A DNA stretch of 64,000 bases from Limanda limanda (lineage: Eukaryota > Chordata > Actinopteri > Pleuronectiformes > Pleuronectidae), in NCBI RefSeq assembly GCF_963576545.1, contig NC_083637.1:23478007-23542006 (forward strand), written 5' to 3'. The position numbers were made by a program, and so were the translations under genes. Positions 1-10,903 of the stretch are shown one piece after another (position 1 is the first letter of the stretch; every line of letters starts with the position of its first letter). The notes under the pieces are model-generated. The model had not been told where the DNA came from, did not search any database, and worked only from the letters and a program-made list of their open reading frames with translations.

Positions 1-395
1 GCTAACTACATCCTTTCCAGAGTCATATATCCGGTTTCATGCCCCTTAATACCGGCAGAAACCAAGGAAGATTTATTAGAACGGATATGGACCAAATAGA
101 AGAGCACTTGGCAGAAGAGATCTGAAAGTATGACCACTTGTATAACCCGTCACTGACTAAATACAAGGACACACAGATGACCTGCAATTCCTGGAAGATC
201 TCGGCTGACGTCGGTTTGCAGGTTGACGAGTGTACGAAGCTGTGCAGAAAGATCAGGGACAAATTTGTCCTCCAGAAAAAGTAATTAACAGTCGACAAAG
301 ACTGCCACACACAAAGAAGGTGTCTCTAAGGTTGTCTTCTACAAAAAACGTTACTACTCCTAGTGGTCTGGCGGTGAATTGCTTTGCTGACTTGC
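1..395 (+). mobile_element. Harbinger-type element fragment with a broken MADF gene
   Basis: This is an internal piece of the same family as the complete element at 4770-5309. The two share the stretch before the ATG, the beginning of the reading frame, and a tail near 350-380 that resembles 5180-5205. Positions 87-284 read as a 65-codon MADF-domain frame (DNA-binding, Myb-like; known as the second protein of PIF/Harbinger transposons). It is broken by a TGA at codon 13, and a Cys replaces the usual Trp in the ECTKLxRKIRDKF motif. The left end lies outside the window. Family assignment rests on the MADF motif and on the TIRs of the related copy. Confidence 0.6.
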
Positions 396-399
396 TAGC

Positions 400-541
400 T
401 GTCCCTCAGAACGCCGCCACGCCCCCCCACCCTGAGCAACGTGACTGTCAGGGCAGGGGGGCGTGGCGGCGTGAGTGGCCCAGTCCTTGGTATTTTTTAT
501 CTGTATGTGGCCCTCGGGACAAAAAGTTTGGACACCCCTGC
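400..541. mobile_element. hAT-like MITE end
   Basis: The segment ends in a sequence of the type 'tttggacacccctg', which resembles the terminal repeat of a common fish hAT MITE. Before it lies an imperfect inverted repeat of 'ccacgcccccc' and 'ggggggcgtgg' (418-468). I could not find a clean target-site duplication. Confidence 0.35.
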
Positions 542-843
542 TCTAAACTCACTGGGTCTCTCTGAGCGAGTGAGCGGGGGCGGGGGGCGGAGCCCCCGGA
601 CCGGTGCGCTATCTGGGAGCACACACAGACACACACACGCCCGCTCCTAGTACTTCATGACAGCCTGATACGATGATGTTTTAAAAAATGATTGTGACTT
701 AGTCAACCACCAACATGCAAAAGCGTGTGTCACATGGCGAAAGAGAGTTGGCAGCTCTGCGTTAATCTCGCGAGAAAAAAATTGACATCGTTAAAATAGG
801 TTTGCGTTAACATCCTTAATAACGCGTTTAACTGACGGCACTA
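542..843. mobile_element. hAT element, right end
   Basis: This is the right part of a hAT transposon whose left end recurs at 22416, 25712, 27562 and 30857. It ends in 'actgacggcacta', the inverse of the left terminus 'tagtgctgtcaaa'. The next 8 bases, cttcatac (844-851), match the 8 bases before every left end. The stretch 550-602 overlaps the internal part seen at 31737-31795, which ties the two halves together. Confidence 0.7.
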
Positions 844-851
844 CTTCATAC

Positions 852-1170
852 AAATGATTTTAATAACCGTTGCTGCCTGGTGTTAATCATGAATCTTTTA
901 CTTGTTCTCATTCTTAACTTTTGATATTAAAGCATAATTTCCTTAGCTGCATCCGTCACCAGACAGAGTTCAAGGAGCTATCCCATCTGGGGCATAGACA
1001 TTGAGAACATTGTATGATAAAGCAGGAACACAATAATCTTTTCTCCAATAACAACACTACTGGCCCTCATAGTATCATACTTTTCATTGCTCTCTAAATA
1101 AATACTTGATTGAACAAAACCGAGTTCGGCTCATCTTCTCAAATTTAGGATAAACGACCAAGCAACGACA
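852..1170 (+). mobile_element. LTR-like repeat, right half
   Basis: It matches 18228-18794 with deletions. It carries AATAAA near 1098 and ends in 'caacgaca', as the other copy does. Its left half is found beside the hAT left ends in the SRCR introns, so this LTR-like repeat was split by the hAT insertion. Confidence 0.5.
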
Positions 1171-1174
1171 AAAG

Positions 1175-1786
1175 CAGAGGTCTTCAACAGGGGGTTCGCG
1201 GAGGTACTGCATGGGGGGTCTAGACGTTTTTGGTTGATTAGACAATATTTTATTTTTTCCCCACAAATGTAAATGTCTTTAAATACAAAATAACATGCAT
1301 CCAACATATTGTGAGGCTGATTTGCCCCTCTGCCTGAAAACCTCCATACATCCAAGGTTAGATAAATTGTGTGCTACCCATCAGGGTCCGACATCTCACT
1401 AATGTGGTAGTATGTGTGCCATCCACAGACTGAGGATTCACTGTCTATTCTACACGTATTTTTAAAATAAAAACATGAATCTGTGAATTATTGTAGCTAT
1501 TGTAATAGCTCAGTGTTGTATGCAAGATTAATGTTTATAAATGGCAGTGGTATGGCCAGCCTGTACCTTGCACATGTTTAAATTAAAAACATGAAAATAT
1601 GAACCTGTGTAATATTTGAATAGCTTAGTATTGAATGCACAATAACAGGGTAGCTATGTTTATATATGGCACGAGGCTTAGTTTAATATAAAAAACAATT
1701 TTATACAATATATATAGTAGGGGGTCCCTGCTCCATCTCTCCACCAGTTTGGGGGTCCTTGGCCTGAAAAGCGTTGAAGACCCCTG
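1175..1786. mobile_element. hAT-type MITE, copy 1
   Basis: Its ends are inverted: 'cagaggtcttcaac' on the left and 'gttgaagacccctg' on the right. A second copy lies in the opposite orientation at 13823-14311, with a perfect 8-bp duplication. Here the flanking 8-mers do not match, so the duplication is lost or the ends have drifted. Confidence 0.65.
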
Positions 1787-2445
1787 ACATAAAAAGTATC
1801 AGTTGTGTCATCGCGTGTCAACGTTCCAACCATTTGTCCTTCCAAAATACTGGCAAATTCAGCACCATATTCACATGTCCATGGCATACTAAGCTGTTAA
1901 CTGAAATTGCCTCATCATTTGAACTGAAATTGTCTTACTGTTATTAAACTTTCTCAGTATTCCATTAAAACACTCAACACTTTTATCCAAAGTGACTTAC
2001 AATAAGTGCATTCAACTATGAGGGTACAAACACAGAACCGCAAGAATCATGTAAGTACATTAACACAACACCAGAAAGAATAAACTGGTCCTCAGTGACA
2101 TACTCACCCCATATAAATGTAAAGTACAATTTAAAAACTGTTAGAACCGCTGCTTCAAAAGTGATTCCTGAAGTTTTACTCTGAAAACATCACTCAGCCC
2201 GTGAATACATCCGTTCCTGAAGACGCCACGTCGGTGAGGTGAGATAAGTTCTCAGAAGCGATTGCTGCGAATAATATGCTAATTAGATCACACCTTCGCT
2301 CCGCGACTCCCCTCCTGCCCTCCCCCTCCCAAGCCCCCACCATTGTTGTTGTCTGTTTCTGCCCGTTTGTGTCACGGGCGAAAACGGCATTCGCAGCTAG
2401 AGACAAGTGTCCCTGTGAAAAGTACAAAGACAGTTCTCCATCTTG
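1787..2445. other. Non-coding stretch, no gene seen
   Basis: I see no supported gene. The end of the stretch (about 2345-2440, around 'cgggcgaaaacgg') is shared with 31815-31890. Both lie in the position of intron 1 of the SRCR-ZP gene, in duplication copies A and B respectively. Confidence 0.4.
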
Positions 2446-2715
2446 TTGTCACTTTAGTGATGCGGGGGCACTTCTCCGACATCTGCCAAAAACTGCAGAA
2501 CTCCACTGCAGACTTCGGGGTCCACCCAGGGCCAGGCGTGTTCCCTCAAAAGGGTTAGAAGATGGGACTGCAGTGCTGCGCCACGTCCTCAGCCTCTCCT
2601 GTACCTCCGGGAGGTATGGCACGGTGTGGACCACCCAGGGGCCTCTTCCAGCCAGGCCTCCATCACCAAGATATCCTCCAGGGTCTGTGCAATGTCTGGG
2701 CCTCCCCACTCCAGC

Positions 2716-3815
2716 TAGGGCTGCAACCAACGACTATTCTGATAGTCGATTAGTCACCGATTATTGCTTTTAAATTTAGCTTGAGGTCTTTCGAGGCATG
2801 TGATGACTGAAAATAAAGGCAATAAAGATTGATACTTCATTCAAAAAAAATGTTATTTAATAAACTTTGTTGCATATAAAGGTACTGTTGACCAGGGCCG
2901 GGTCTAGACAGTAATGTATGAGGGGGCAACCACAAATCTTGAGGGGGCATTGTGCTTTATTATATTATTATTATTATAAATTGGGATTTAGTTTGAGGGG
3001 GCACAACATTTATTTGAGGGGGCCAGGCCCCCTCTTGCCCCTGCCTAGACCCGGCCCTGCTGTTGACACAACAGCAAAAAAAAATCAAGTTTTTGTCCAT
3101 TTAAAAGCAAGGACAGGCAAAGTGCTAATAAAACAAATAAATTAAAAATCAACTATTAATTTTTCCTGTTAACAAAAATGACAGGGCAAGTAACAGCAAT
3201 AAAAACATCAACAAACAAAACTACAGTCTTCTTCGGACTAAATAATTGTGATTAAAAAAAGACGTTTGTCAGGCAATAGGATAAAATTCCGCTTTTAAAC
3301 CCGTTAACAAACAGTTTAAACCATATTTTTGTAATGGATTCTAGAATCCTGCGCACAGGTATATACGTTCATATGTAACATCTGACCGAGGCGAGTCCGC
3401 ATCGTCTCCGTTACGATGTCACACGTGCCTCCTCCTCACATGCACGTGTCATGCTTCCATGGAGAGCCGGTCCGCCGCACAGATACTGCAGGTAGTTTTT
3501 TTCGGGCTGTTACGGGTGAAGTTCCCCCGAACTTTTTACTTTCTGGTACGCGATGCTGCTGCAGCCCAGCCCGCCATTGGTCCGTGTTTTGACGCTATTG
3601 CACATGCGCAGCTTTCAGAGATAGTAAGGAAGCGAGATGGCTCACTCCTCAGCTGCTTTCATCAGCACCTCCGGTAAAACGACGTTTAGTTCAACTGCAC
3701 GGCACGAAAAACACGTGCTATGACGTAACCAACGAATCATCGACGAGTAAATTCGTCGGCGACTATTCTTGTCATCGATTTTTGTCAACGACGTCGACTA
3801 ATCGTTGCAGCCCTA
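2716..3815. mobile_element. Non-autonomous hAT transposon with perfect 8-bp duplication
   Basis: The ends are 'tagggctgcaacca' and 'tcgttgcagcccta', nearly perfect inverted repeats of the fish/vertebrate hAT type. The 8-bp target duplication actccagc is exact (2708-2715 and 3816-3823). At 1.1 kb with no transposase frame, the element is non-autonomous. It contains a second hAT-like MITE at 2893-3059. Confidence 0.85.
2893..3059. mobile_element. Short hAT-like MITE nested in the larger hAT element
   Basis: This 167-bp element has near-perfect inverted ends ('cagggccgggtctag' and 'ctagacccggccctg'). An exact 8-bp duplication, ctgttgac, lies at 2885-2892 and 3060-3067. Short G-rich repeats ('gagggggc') fill the interior. 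The 8-bp duplication points to the hAT superfamily. Confidence 0.8.
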
Positions 3816-4070
3816 ACTCCAGCTCAGACACCAAACAATCAAAATAATAAACTCTTTCAAAAAATAAACTAACCTCTGCTGGGTCCATGGGGAACACAGA
3901 GGCTTAAATACAAAGGAGGAAGAAAGGGGCAATTAGACGCAGGGGAAACACATGGGTACTGAGGACGCTAATCACCGACAGGAAGTGAAGACAGAAACAA
4001 CACAAAAGGAACACGAGACTACAAAATAAAACAGGAAACAGAAAACCCAGAGACTGAAATGACAAACTAA

Positions 4071-4735
4071 AACTAGGGCTACGTTGTAGCACTTGCGGGC
4101 CCGAGCACCCGCACGTTGAAGCCTGTTGCGGTTGGGGGAGAGAGCGAACGATGACCAAGCGCACGTCTCTGTGTTGCATGCGTTTTGCGGCAAGGAAAAA
4201 CGCTTCACTTCCTGTGTCCGTCACGTGACGTTGATCCTTGCCTGCTTATTGGTCATTACGGTCCACGCTATCAAATAGCACATCACACTGTGAACATTTT
4301 ATGTAAATCAAATGATAGTTGTTAAACAAAGCTTAGTTCCTGTTGCCAGTAGTTGGCGCCATCACTATTATTATGCACAGACAAATAGATCTGTTCAAGT
4401 AGGCGCTCTGATGTAGCGTGAGCAATTTTGAGTCAATTGGACAATGTTACCACAACTTAATTTTCACACTGATCAGTAGGTGGTGCTATGACCCTGAACT
4501 AATATTTATACATGGAGCTGTTCAGGTCAGGATTGTGATCATAGGTCAGTAGTTCGGAGCTGGTTCGACAATGCACAGTGGGGTTATGCCGTTTAATCAC
4601 ACTTTGACGCCACGCCACGGTCACACGCTCTGACAAAAAGTTGATCTTTTGATAACTTTAGTACTCCATCTTGTTGTGATGACACTGGTCTACATTTTAA
4701 GATCCAATGAAAGCCCTACAACAGGTACATCAAAA
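4071..4735. repeat. Unclassified dispersed-type repeat, no gene
   Basis: No open frame is supported. The text ('gttggcgccatcac', 'ggtggtgctatgaccctgaa') resembles a repeat common in fish genomes, but I could not place it in a family or find ends. Confidence 0.3.
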
Positions 4736-4769
4736 TAAAATTCCTTCACTCTGTGGACTTGGACAGTTA

Positions 4770-5309
4770 AGGCCGGCGCATGCTTCTGCGTTTTCACGGG
4801 AACGGAGACGCAAGAGCCCTTCCGGGCCCCTCACGGCCCTTCCTACGTCCTTACGTGCGTCGGCCAATTTTTCTAACTAGACGGCAAAGCCCCGCAAGCG
4901 TCACCCGGCCGCGAGGGCTGTGATTGGTCTGCTGACTACATCATTTACGGAGTCGCATTTCCGGTTCATGCCCGGAAACCACGGAGGATTTAGAAGAACG
5001 AATATGGACCAGATAGAAGAGCACTTGGCAGAAGAGATCCGACACTATGTCCACTAGTATAACCCGTCACTAACCGGCGGATTTTTCCGCCAGAAAAAGA
5101 ATCTGAGGAGCCATGTAAATAAATCGCTCTTCTTCGTGCAACACACGAAGAAGAGCCGACTTCGACAAAAAACATTACTGCGCCTAGTGTTCTGGCGGGG
5201 AATTGCATGGCAACACGCGCAAAGGTTGGAGAACCATGAATGAGAACGAGTCCTGCGTTACAGCTGCGTGCCTGCGGGCCCCTGACGACGCAGAAGCATG
5301 CGCCGGCCT
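4770..5309. mobile_element. Harbinger MITE with 22-bp perfect TIRs, TTA duplication and a MADF remnant
   Basis: The termini are perfect 22-bp inverted repeats beginning 'aggccggcgcatgcttctgc'. The TTA duplication (4767-4769 and 5310-5312) is typical of PIF/Harbinger. The 540-bp interior keeps a MADF-frame start at 5004 that runs only about 17 codons before a stop, then shared non-coding text. Copies of the flanking sequence without the insert exist at about 8395, 36318 and 37215, so the insertion point is read directly. Confidence 0.85.
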
Positions 5310-5772
5310 TTAGACTGTTTTTTTTTCATGAATGTCTCTTTCAGCTCTCTCTGAGGCTCCTACCCCCCCTGATAATAGGGTAATTTATTTGGTAGTTTTC
5401 CCTCACCCTTGTCCAAGGTTAAAGACAGAGGGTGTCAAATCTTGCTTAGCCTTAAGAGGCTAATTGTTATTTGTGAATATTGGCTATAGAAATACATTTT
5501 GATTGAATGATTAAACAGTTGGCAACTCTAAATATACAATGTCCAGATATGTCAGAGCCAGAAGCACAGACAGAGCTGGGAGGATGATTTAAAATTTATT
5601 TAAGGACAGATTAAAAACTTGATCACAGAAAAAATGTAAAATAAACAAAGTCAGACTTGTGAGGTGTGGTCTGTGAACACATTCTGCTAATTTTAAATAT
5701 TATCCAAAATGTTCTGTGTAATCGGGTGAAATGAAATTTAACTCGAGATGACAGAAAATCAGATTGATTTAC

Positions 5773-5848
5773 CTGAGATGTTCCATGTACCAAACTGCAA
5801 AATTAGGAGCAAGAGCAAGCCCCCAGGCATCTCCATCATGGACCACAT
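5773..5848 (-). pseudogene. Lone signal-peptide exon of a second SRCR-ZP gene copy
   Basis: This 76-bp coding exon starts at an ATG at 5848 and ends at a GTAAAT donor in phase 1. It encodes about 25 residues with the Leu-rich core [11 protein letters not shown]. It duplicates the exon at 32833-32908 (WSMM for RSMM near the start, a two-residue change near the end). Any downstream exons would lie left of 1. None is visible within 5.7 kb, where transposons fill what would be intron 1. It may be a gene start cut by the window, or a dead remnant. Confidence 0.55.
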
Positions 5849-6029
5849 CCACGACACAAACTTGCTGAATAACACAAAAGAGATGTATGAAAATCATATG
5901 TTCACATTATGATCATGACTCTACTTTGCCAGTGTTTGTACTCACCTTGGAGAGCGTTAGTGGAAATCCAGTAGATGCTGAAAAACCTGTGAGAGAAATT
6001 TTCCGAGTGAGCGACCTGTCTTTGTTCTG

Positions 6030-6077
6030 TTTGTCTACACAGAGTTTAAATCATCGCAACATGTTTTAATATTATCA
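6030..6077 (-). mobile_element. Remnant of the Gmr1-like 3' LTR, copy A
   Basis: About 45 bases ('acagagtttaaatcatcgca') match the LTR interior at 33150-33190. The LTR is then joined abruptly to a block that starts with 'atagaaagggaagtg', which in copy B lies at 35333. The RT, RNase H and most of the LTR were deleted here. Confidence 0.6.
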
Positions 6078-6199
6078 TAGAAAGGGAAGTGAAACACACG
6101 CACACATACATACACGCTCCTGCACAGAAGCAGAGGCTATACTTACAGCACACACGCACACACCAGACCACAAGTAACTTTGAGGTTCTTATGTTAAGT

Positions 6200-7620
6200 A
6201 CAATAGTGATGCTTTTAAGAAAATGCCTCAACTTGAACTGTGTGTTACCAATCACAAACTTAATTCCATGGTCAACTCTGGTGCAGGTTATTCTGTGGTT
6301 AGGATGTCTGATTTACCCACATATCCTGAAATGAGTGGTTGCTTTATTTTTTCTCAAGGCTCAACAGTAACAGTAAAGGAAAATTTAACAAAACCTCTCA
6401 CGTGCACGGTTAAATTTGACAAACATCCCATAAGGTTTGAACATGATTTACTGTTGTCTCGTTTATTAATCTCTGTTTTTGCCTTTTTCCCCTATGATTC
6501 TCTGAATGTGTCCAATATTGTTCAGTTGTAGACTTATCCAATTTTTGTTGTTTTTTTGGGATTACGGGGAAGAACACCACTGTGTTGCTGAACTTCAAGT
6601 CCAGTGTTCACCACGACCTGACCTGACGAACCTCTTTCTAACCCTGACTTGACTCTGTATGTAGATGGGTCCTCTTCATGTGACCTTGTCTCTCGTACTA
6701 ACTGTGTCGGTTTTCCTGTTTGTTCAGAAAACGATGTTCTCCTCTCGAGTTCTCTTCCTCATCACCTCTCAGCCCAGACAACCGGAGTATGCAAATTGGC
6801 TTTCGGTAAAAGACTCACAGTCTACACTGACTCCAGATATGCATTCGGTGTAACTCATGATTTTGATGCCGTTTGGCAAAATAGAAACTTCCTCTTTTAA
6901 ATAACAGGCTGTCACACTAACATCTGACATGTAACTTCCTCTTTTTCATACACAGACAGTATGTATTACTTAGGATATGTCCTCCTCACTCTCTGCAGTA
7001 TAGTCCACTGTTACTCCTCCTGAGATCTCCCTATGGAAGACCTCTGGTGCTATGTTAGCTCACGGTAAAGATCCTACATCTAAAATGGGGATGTTACCTA
7101 TGATCAAGGAACATTGGTTTCCGAAGGGTTTGTCCACCTTTGCTCAAAAATACTGTCAGGCATGCGTAGTCTGCAGCACACACAATGTTGGCAGGCCAGT
7201 GGCTGTAACCAGCCAGGCAGCACACCCACCGCCTGTACGACCTTTTGAACATCTGATGATGGACTTCATAGAGCTATCACCATCAGAAAGTAAATCTCAC
7301 TGCTTAGTGATGGTCGACATGTGGTCAAAATGGGTTGAAGTCTTTCCTGCCTCAAACAAATTAAAAGTGTGGTCACCAATCCCCTGGTGGAGCTGTGGAA
7401 CGAGAGAACGGCACACTCAAAACTAAGCTTGCAAAGTGCTGTGAAGACACAGGTCTAACATGGATAAGGTTCCTGCCTCTGGTGCTGATGTAAATGTGGA
7501 TGAGAAAACGAACCAGGTCTAATCTCTCACCATATGAGATTCTCTTTGCATTGTTGTCCTCTCCACGTCCGTCCACAGACATGTGTGATAATGATGATGT
7601 TGTGTAACCAGATTTCCTCC
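6200..7620 (+). pseudogene. Decayed endogenous retrovirus pol remnants
   Basis: Three pieces appear in retroviral order on the plus strand. A protease-like piece (about 6223-6450) has the active-site triad changed from DSG to NSG. An RNase H-like piece (about 6645-6900) starts LYVDGSSS and includes a YTDSRYAFG motif. An integrase-like piece (about 7052-7600) has a zinc-type C-x-x-C stretch and a core with FIEL and MVDMWSKW. Frameshifts and stops separate the pieces, and a reverse-transcriptase block is missing. The remnants lie inside the Gmr1-like element. A shorter version is in copy B. It is old and non-functional. Confidence 0.65.
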
Positions 7621-8297
7621 TACACCTTCCATTTTTCTATGTATATGCTATTTATTCCTCAATAACAGGAATGTATATTTTTCTTTACACAAAAACAGCA
7701 GCAGTAACCTATTGTGTACTCATCGCCACGACAAGTGTTATAATATGAGAAATGTATTTAAGTGTGTATTTACAGACGTCAGTATTCATGATTGAAAATC
7801 AACAATGAATATTTATTATATCACCTCAATATAACAGCTATCTACCACTACAGATTGTCCAAAACATTTCCTTGTTCTCTCATTCTCATACGAAAGAACA
7901 ATGAAAGAATTGTCTTCAGGGAACAAGGAAACGTTTTCAGTGTTGAAAACATTTCAACAAAGGAAAATTGAAGACATTTCCTTCTTTAACAGCCAACAGG
8001 TAGAACAATGAAGACATTTCCTTCTTTAACAGCCAACAGGTAGAAAATTGATATGCTGTTTTTTTTCTTCTTTTTTCATAAAATAAAAAACAGGCCATGT
8101 CACACAGATTACGAAAAGGATTTTTCTTTCTTTCTATGAGCGCAGTTAAACAGAAATGTGATGTATATTAACATCAGTGGATCTCTACAATTAATAATTC
8201 TCACGTTAAAATGAGTTTAGAAATCAATGAAATTTCAAAGGACATCGTTTAAAGTTAATGTGGGAGGTATTCTTCACACCCTGCACGAGTAATAGGG
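7621..8297. repeat. Non-coding block with a short tandem duplication
   Basis: No gene is seen. A unit of about 39 bases containing 'gaagacatttccttctttaa' is repeated at roughly 7970-8045. The block recurs at 36700-37120 and partly at 32040-32440. Confidence 0.5.
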
Positions 8298-8460
8298 TTA
8301 TAGGGAATAAGCAATTAATGCTATATTTTTTACATGATACATTTTTAATAAGTCCTGTGCTTCTATTCCTTCATTCTGTGGACTTGGACAGTTAGACTCT
8401 TTTTTTTCATGAATGTCACTTTCAGCTCTCTCTGAGGTTTTACCCTTATTCTTACAAGAA
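8298..8460 (-). repeat. Recurrent module with a conserved 44-codon minus-strand frame
   Basis: The module holds a minus-strand frame containing EIAQ-like text: the run NEGIEAQDLLKMYHVKNI is kept without a stop. Copies lie at about 36230-36370 and 37135-37268, and a copy split by the Harbinger element lies at 4735-5370. Here it is fused to the gag end of the Gmr1-like element, replacing protease and integrase. Its origin is not recognised. Confidence 0.5.
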
Positions 8461-8760
8461 TGGGAAACTTTACCTGGTTCAAATTTCCCATCTGTGCCTG
8501 GAACACTTAACATTTGTATTAGAAACCTGCTGATCCCCAACCAATCTGTATGAATCTGACTTCACGTAGTTTCTCTGCATACCATTCACATTATACCTGT
8601 GCCGTCCTGAGCCACCTGCATAAATTAATCAACACATCCTCATCTGCTAAAACTGCTGCTGCTGAAACTGTATTGACCTTGCTCTCATTAACATACAATG
8701 CAATGTGGTGTGGACAGAGTTTTTGAATTGTTCCAATACTATAGCCTTACAAAAGTCCTC

Positions 8761-10166
8761 CTAAGTATCCGCATCAGAGGCAGAACACCAGCGTAAGAAA
8801 TGTTCGGAAATCTCACGTGCATACTCTACACGAGTCTGCTTGTCACCTTTTCTCCATCTTTGAAACCTTTGTTTATATGCGTCTGGCACTAATTCATACG
8901 CTTTCAATACTGCAGCCTTTACCTTGGCATACTGCATACCATCAACAGAACTAAGGGCAGAATATGCTTCCTGGGCCTTACCTGTGAACACAGACTGCAG
9001 CATAAAAGTTCTGTCAGCATCAGGCCAACCCCTGGCATCTGCAACCCGCTTGAACAAAGACAGAAATGTGTCTGGATCCTTTTCCTTAAACCTGGGCAAC
9101 AAACGCAAGTTACCAGCAACATCAAAACCAAAAACAGCTTTCCCCGATATATGGTCAATGCAAAGCACGACGTGAATATTAAATAATGCTGTTGACCAAT
9201 GGGTTTCGTACAATGAGTCCTGACGGAGTCACCAGCGATGTGAAGAGGAAGTGAAACTTTCTGACACTGACATCAAGGTGTATGTTAGTGAGGTGGAGGT
9301 GAAGAGCGACTTTATGGGACAGCAGTGATGTCACTTATAAAGAAAATACACTGAAACTCTGCTGCTGCTGTGGATAACACACAGTGTGAGATCAGAGATC
9401 ACTGAACCCTCGCTTCCTCCTCGTCTTTCCATTCGCATGCATACATCGAGCAGAGCTCCGCTCCACTGTCACAGCAGTATTTATTTATTTAGAGCATCGG
9501 ACGGATTCCCTCACATCAGTGGATCCTCACCTCCTCTGGGATATTATTTGGAAAGTTTCTTAATTTCTTATAAGTAATCTCTAGTGCGCTCTGATGGCAC
9601 AGTCCCGTTCACTGCAGTGATCTGATGATACACGCACAGTGTTAGAAGATATTATTAAAACCTATTAATGACTCCGCTAAATAAATCGAATCTGAACCTA
9701 ATTTGCTTTAAGTTGTTTTTTATTTTTTTAATTAAAAGGCTTGTGTGGAGCAGAGAAAAACTGTTGGTTTTAATGAAAATTATGAATTGGATCAATAATC
9801 TGCTGCAGTTCACCACCTCACGCCACTTTCCCGTCTCCAAAACGCCCATACGCATAGGTCAGAGTTTGCGTGGAAATACGCAAATTCTCCCGTCAAGTTT
9901 GTTTTTATAAATCCCAACGTTGGTGTTGGCGTACGCACGTTTCAGGCCCCGTTTTTTGCGTACACAACGGTTAAAAATTAGACCCCAGAACCCAAGAGAG
10001 ATTCACTAGCTTTCCCATCTCTCACCAATTCCAGTTTTAACAGCTCCAGATTTAGCCTATCCCTTCCCAAAGCCACCTCTACGTCTGCCTCCCTTGCTTT
10101 TGTACCTGTTCTGTCCTCAGCTTTACATCTTAGCCTTCTCCCTTTCCAACTGCATAAACTGGTCAA
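8761..10166 (-). pseudogene. Gag remnant of the Gmr1-like element, copy A
   Basis: The central part (9150-8761) encodes a gypsy-type gag segment with FKEKDPDTFLSLFKRVA and QRFQRWRKGDKQTRVEYARE. An N-terminal charged segment lies at 10166-9978. The two are split by a non-coding insertion at about 9151-9975. Copy B has the same parts at 39295-38920 and about 40660-40256. The gag frame continues at its 3' side into the fused module at 8298-8460. Confidence 0.65.
9151..9975. mobile_element. Unclassified insertion inside gag
   Basis: This AT-rich non-coding block is present at the same gag position in both duplication copies (39290-40255 in B). Its edges carry 'cgtacgcacgttt' and 'cgtacacacgttt'-type words and TTTATAAAT, suggesting a MITE-like element. 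I could not define inverted ends. It predates the segmental duplication. Confidence 0.45.
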
Positions 10167-10903
10167 AAGACAACCAACGGATTTCTACGCTCTGTTGACA
10201 TAATGTACACTAATTTTAGATACTTCACTCCCAAAATTCTACGTTTAAATCAATTTTGACCAAAAACCTGGTGCAACTCACAGTGCAAAACCATGAAGAG
10301 GATGGACAAAGAAAGGAGCTTGCCCCCTAAACTGCCATCCCAAATCTAATCAGCTTAACCCTATACTTCATATGTGTACTTACTGGTGGTGGGTACACAT
10401 ATGAAGGTACATATGTATGCACCTGAAACCCGCTTGCATTGGGGAAGGCTAACTGCCCCAGTGAATGCTACAGATGGTCCCCCCGAGACAACTGCTACTA
10501 ACCCCATGGACAACATACAAAAATAAAAAAGAGCTCTCAAAAACAACAAACACAACAATCTTTCCTAATGAGGAACTGCTGCTACAGCTTACTTGGGGGA
10601 GCTAAATGAAAGCTCTAGCCAGAATGAAAGGCCTGTCAAGCCACCACCCTCTTACAATCAAACGCTGTATGAGAACATGCACCCTGTTGAAAAAATACAA
10701 ACAACCCACTTCAGGTAACAAAGCACTATAAAAAAAAACAGAAAGTAGAGTGTAGTCACTCTCACCCCTAATTAACCCCTAAACGATAGCAGGAAAGCAA
10801 TTATCCACTCACAACAAAGCCACAAGCTACAATGAGCCCCTCAAACAAATCTTACCTAGCTTCAGCAAACACACCGATCACAACTTCCAGGGTTTTACAC
10901 AAA
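10167..10903 (-). mobile_element. 5' leader of the Gmr1-like element, copy A
   Basis: This is non-coding sequence between the primer-binding site and the gag start, matching 40640-41562 in copy B. Copy B additionally holds a SINE at 40858-41150; copy A at 10350-10360 is the empty site. Confidence 0.55.

Larger units (their letters stand above)
2446..4070 (-). mobile_element. Gypsy-like LTR and leader fragment, split by a hAT element
   Basis: Read on the minus strand, 4070-3824 resembles a fish gypsy LTR, with a 'tatttaagcc' promoter-like run near 3900-3910. It continues, after removal of the hAT insertion at 2716-3815, into leader or gag-like sequence down to about 2446. I found no intact reading frame. 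The assignment is from general resemblance and is tentative. Confidence 0.35.

Noticed and set aside
1167..1794. 8-bp target duplication for the MITE at 1175-1786
   Set aside because: The flanking 8-mers gacaaaag and acataaaa do not match without shifting, so I do not claim one.
2276..2773. Plus-strand frame of 165 codons
   Set aside because: It crosses the left end of a hAT element with a perfect target duplication at 2716, and the part before it is LTR-type leader sequence.
3904..4224. Minus-strand frame of 106 codons with a hydrophobic run
   Set aside because: It lies in gypsy-LTR-like sequence and an unclassified repeat, with no domain or start context.
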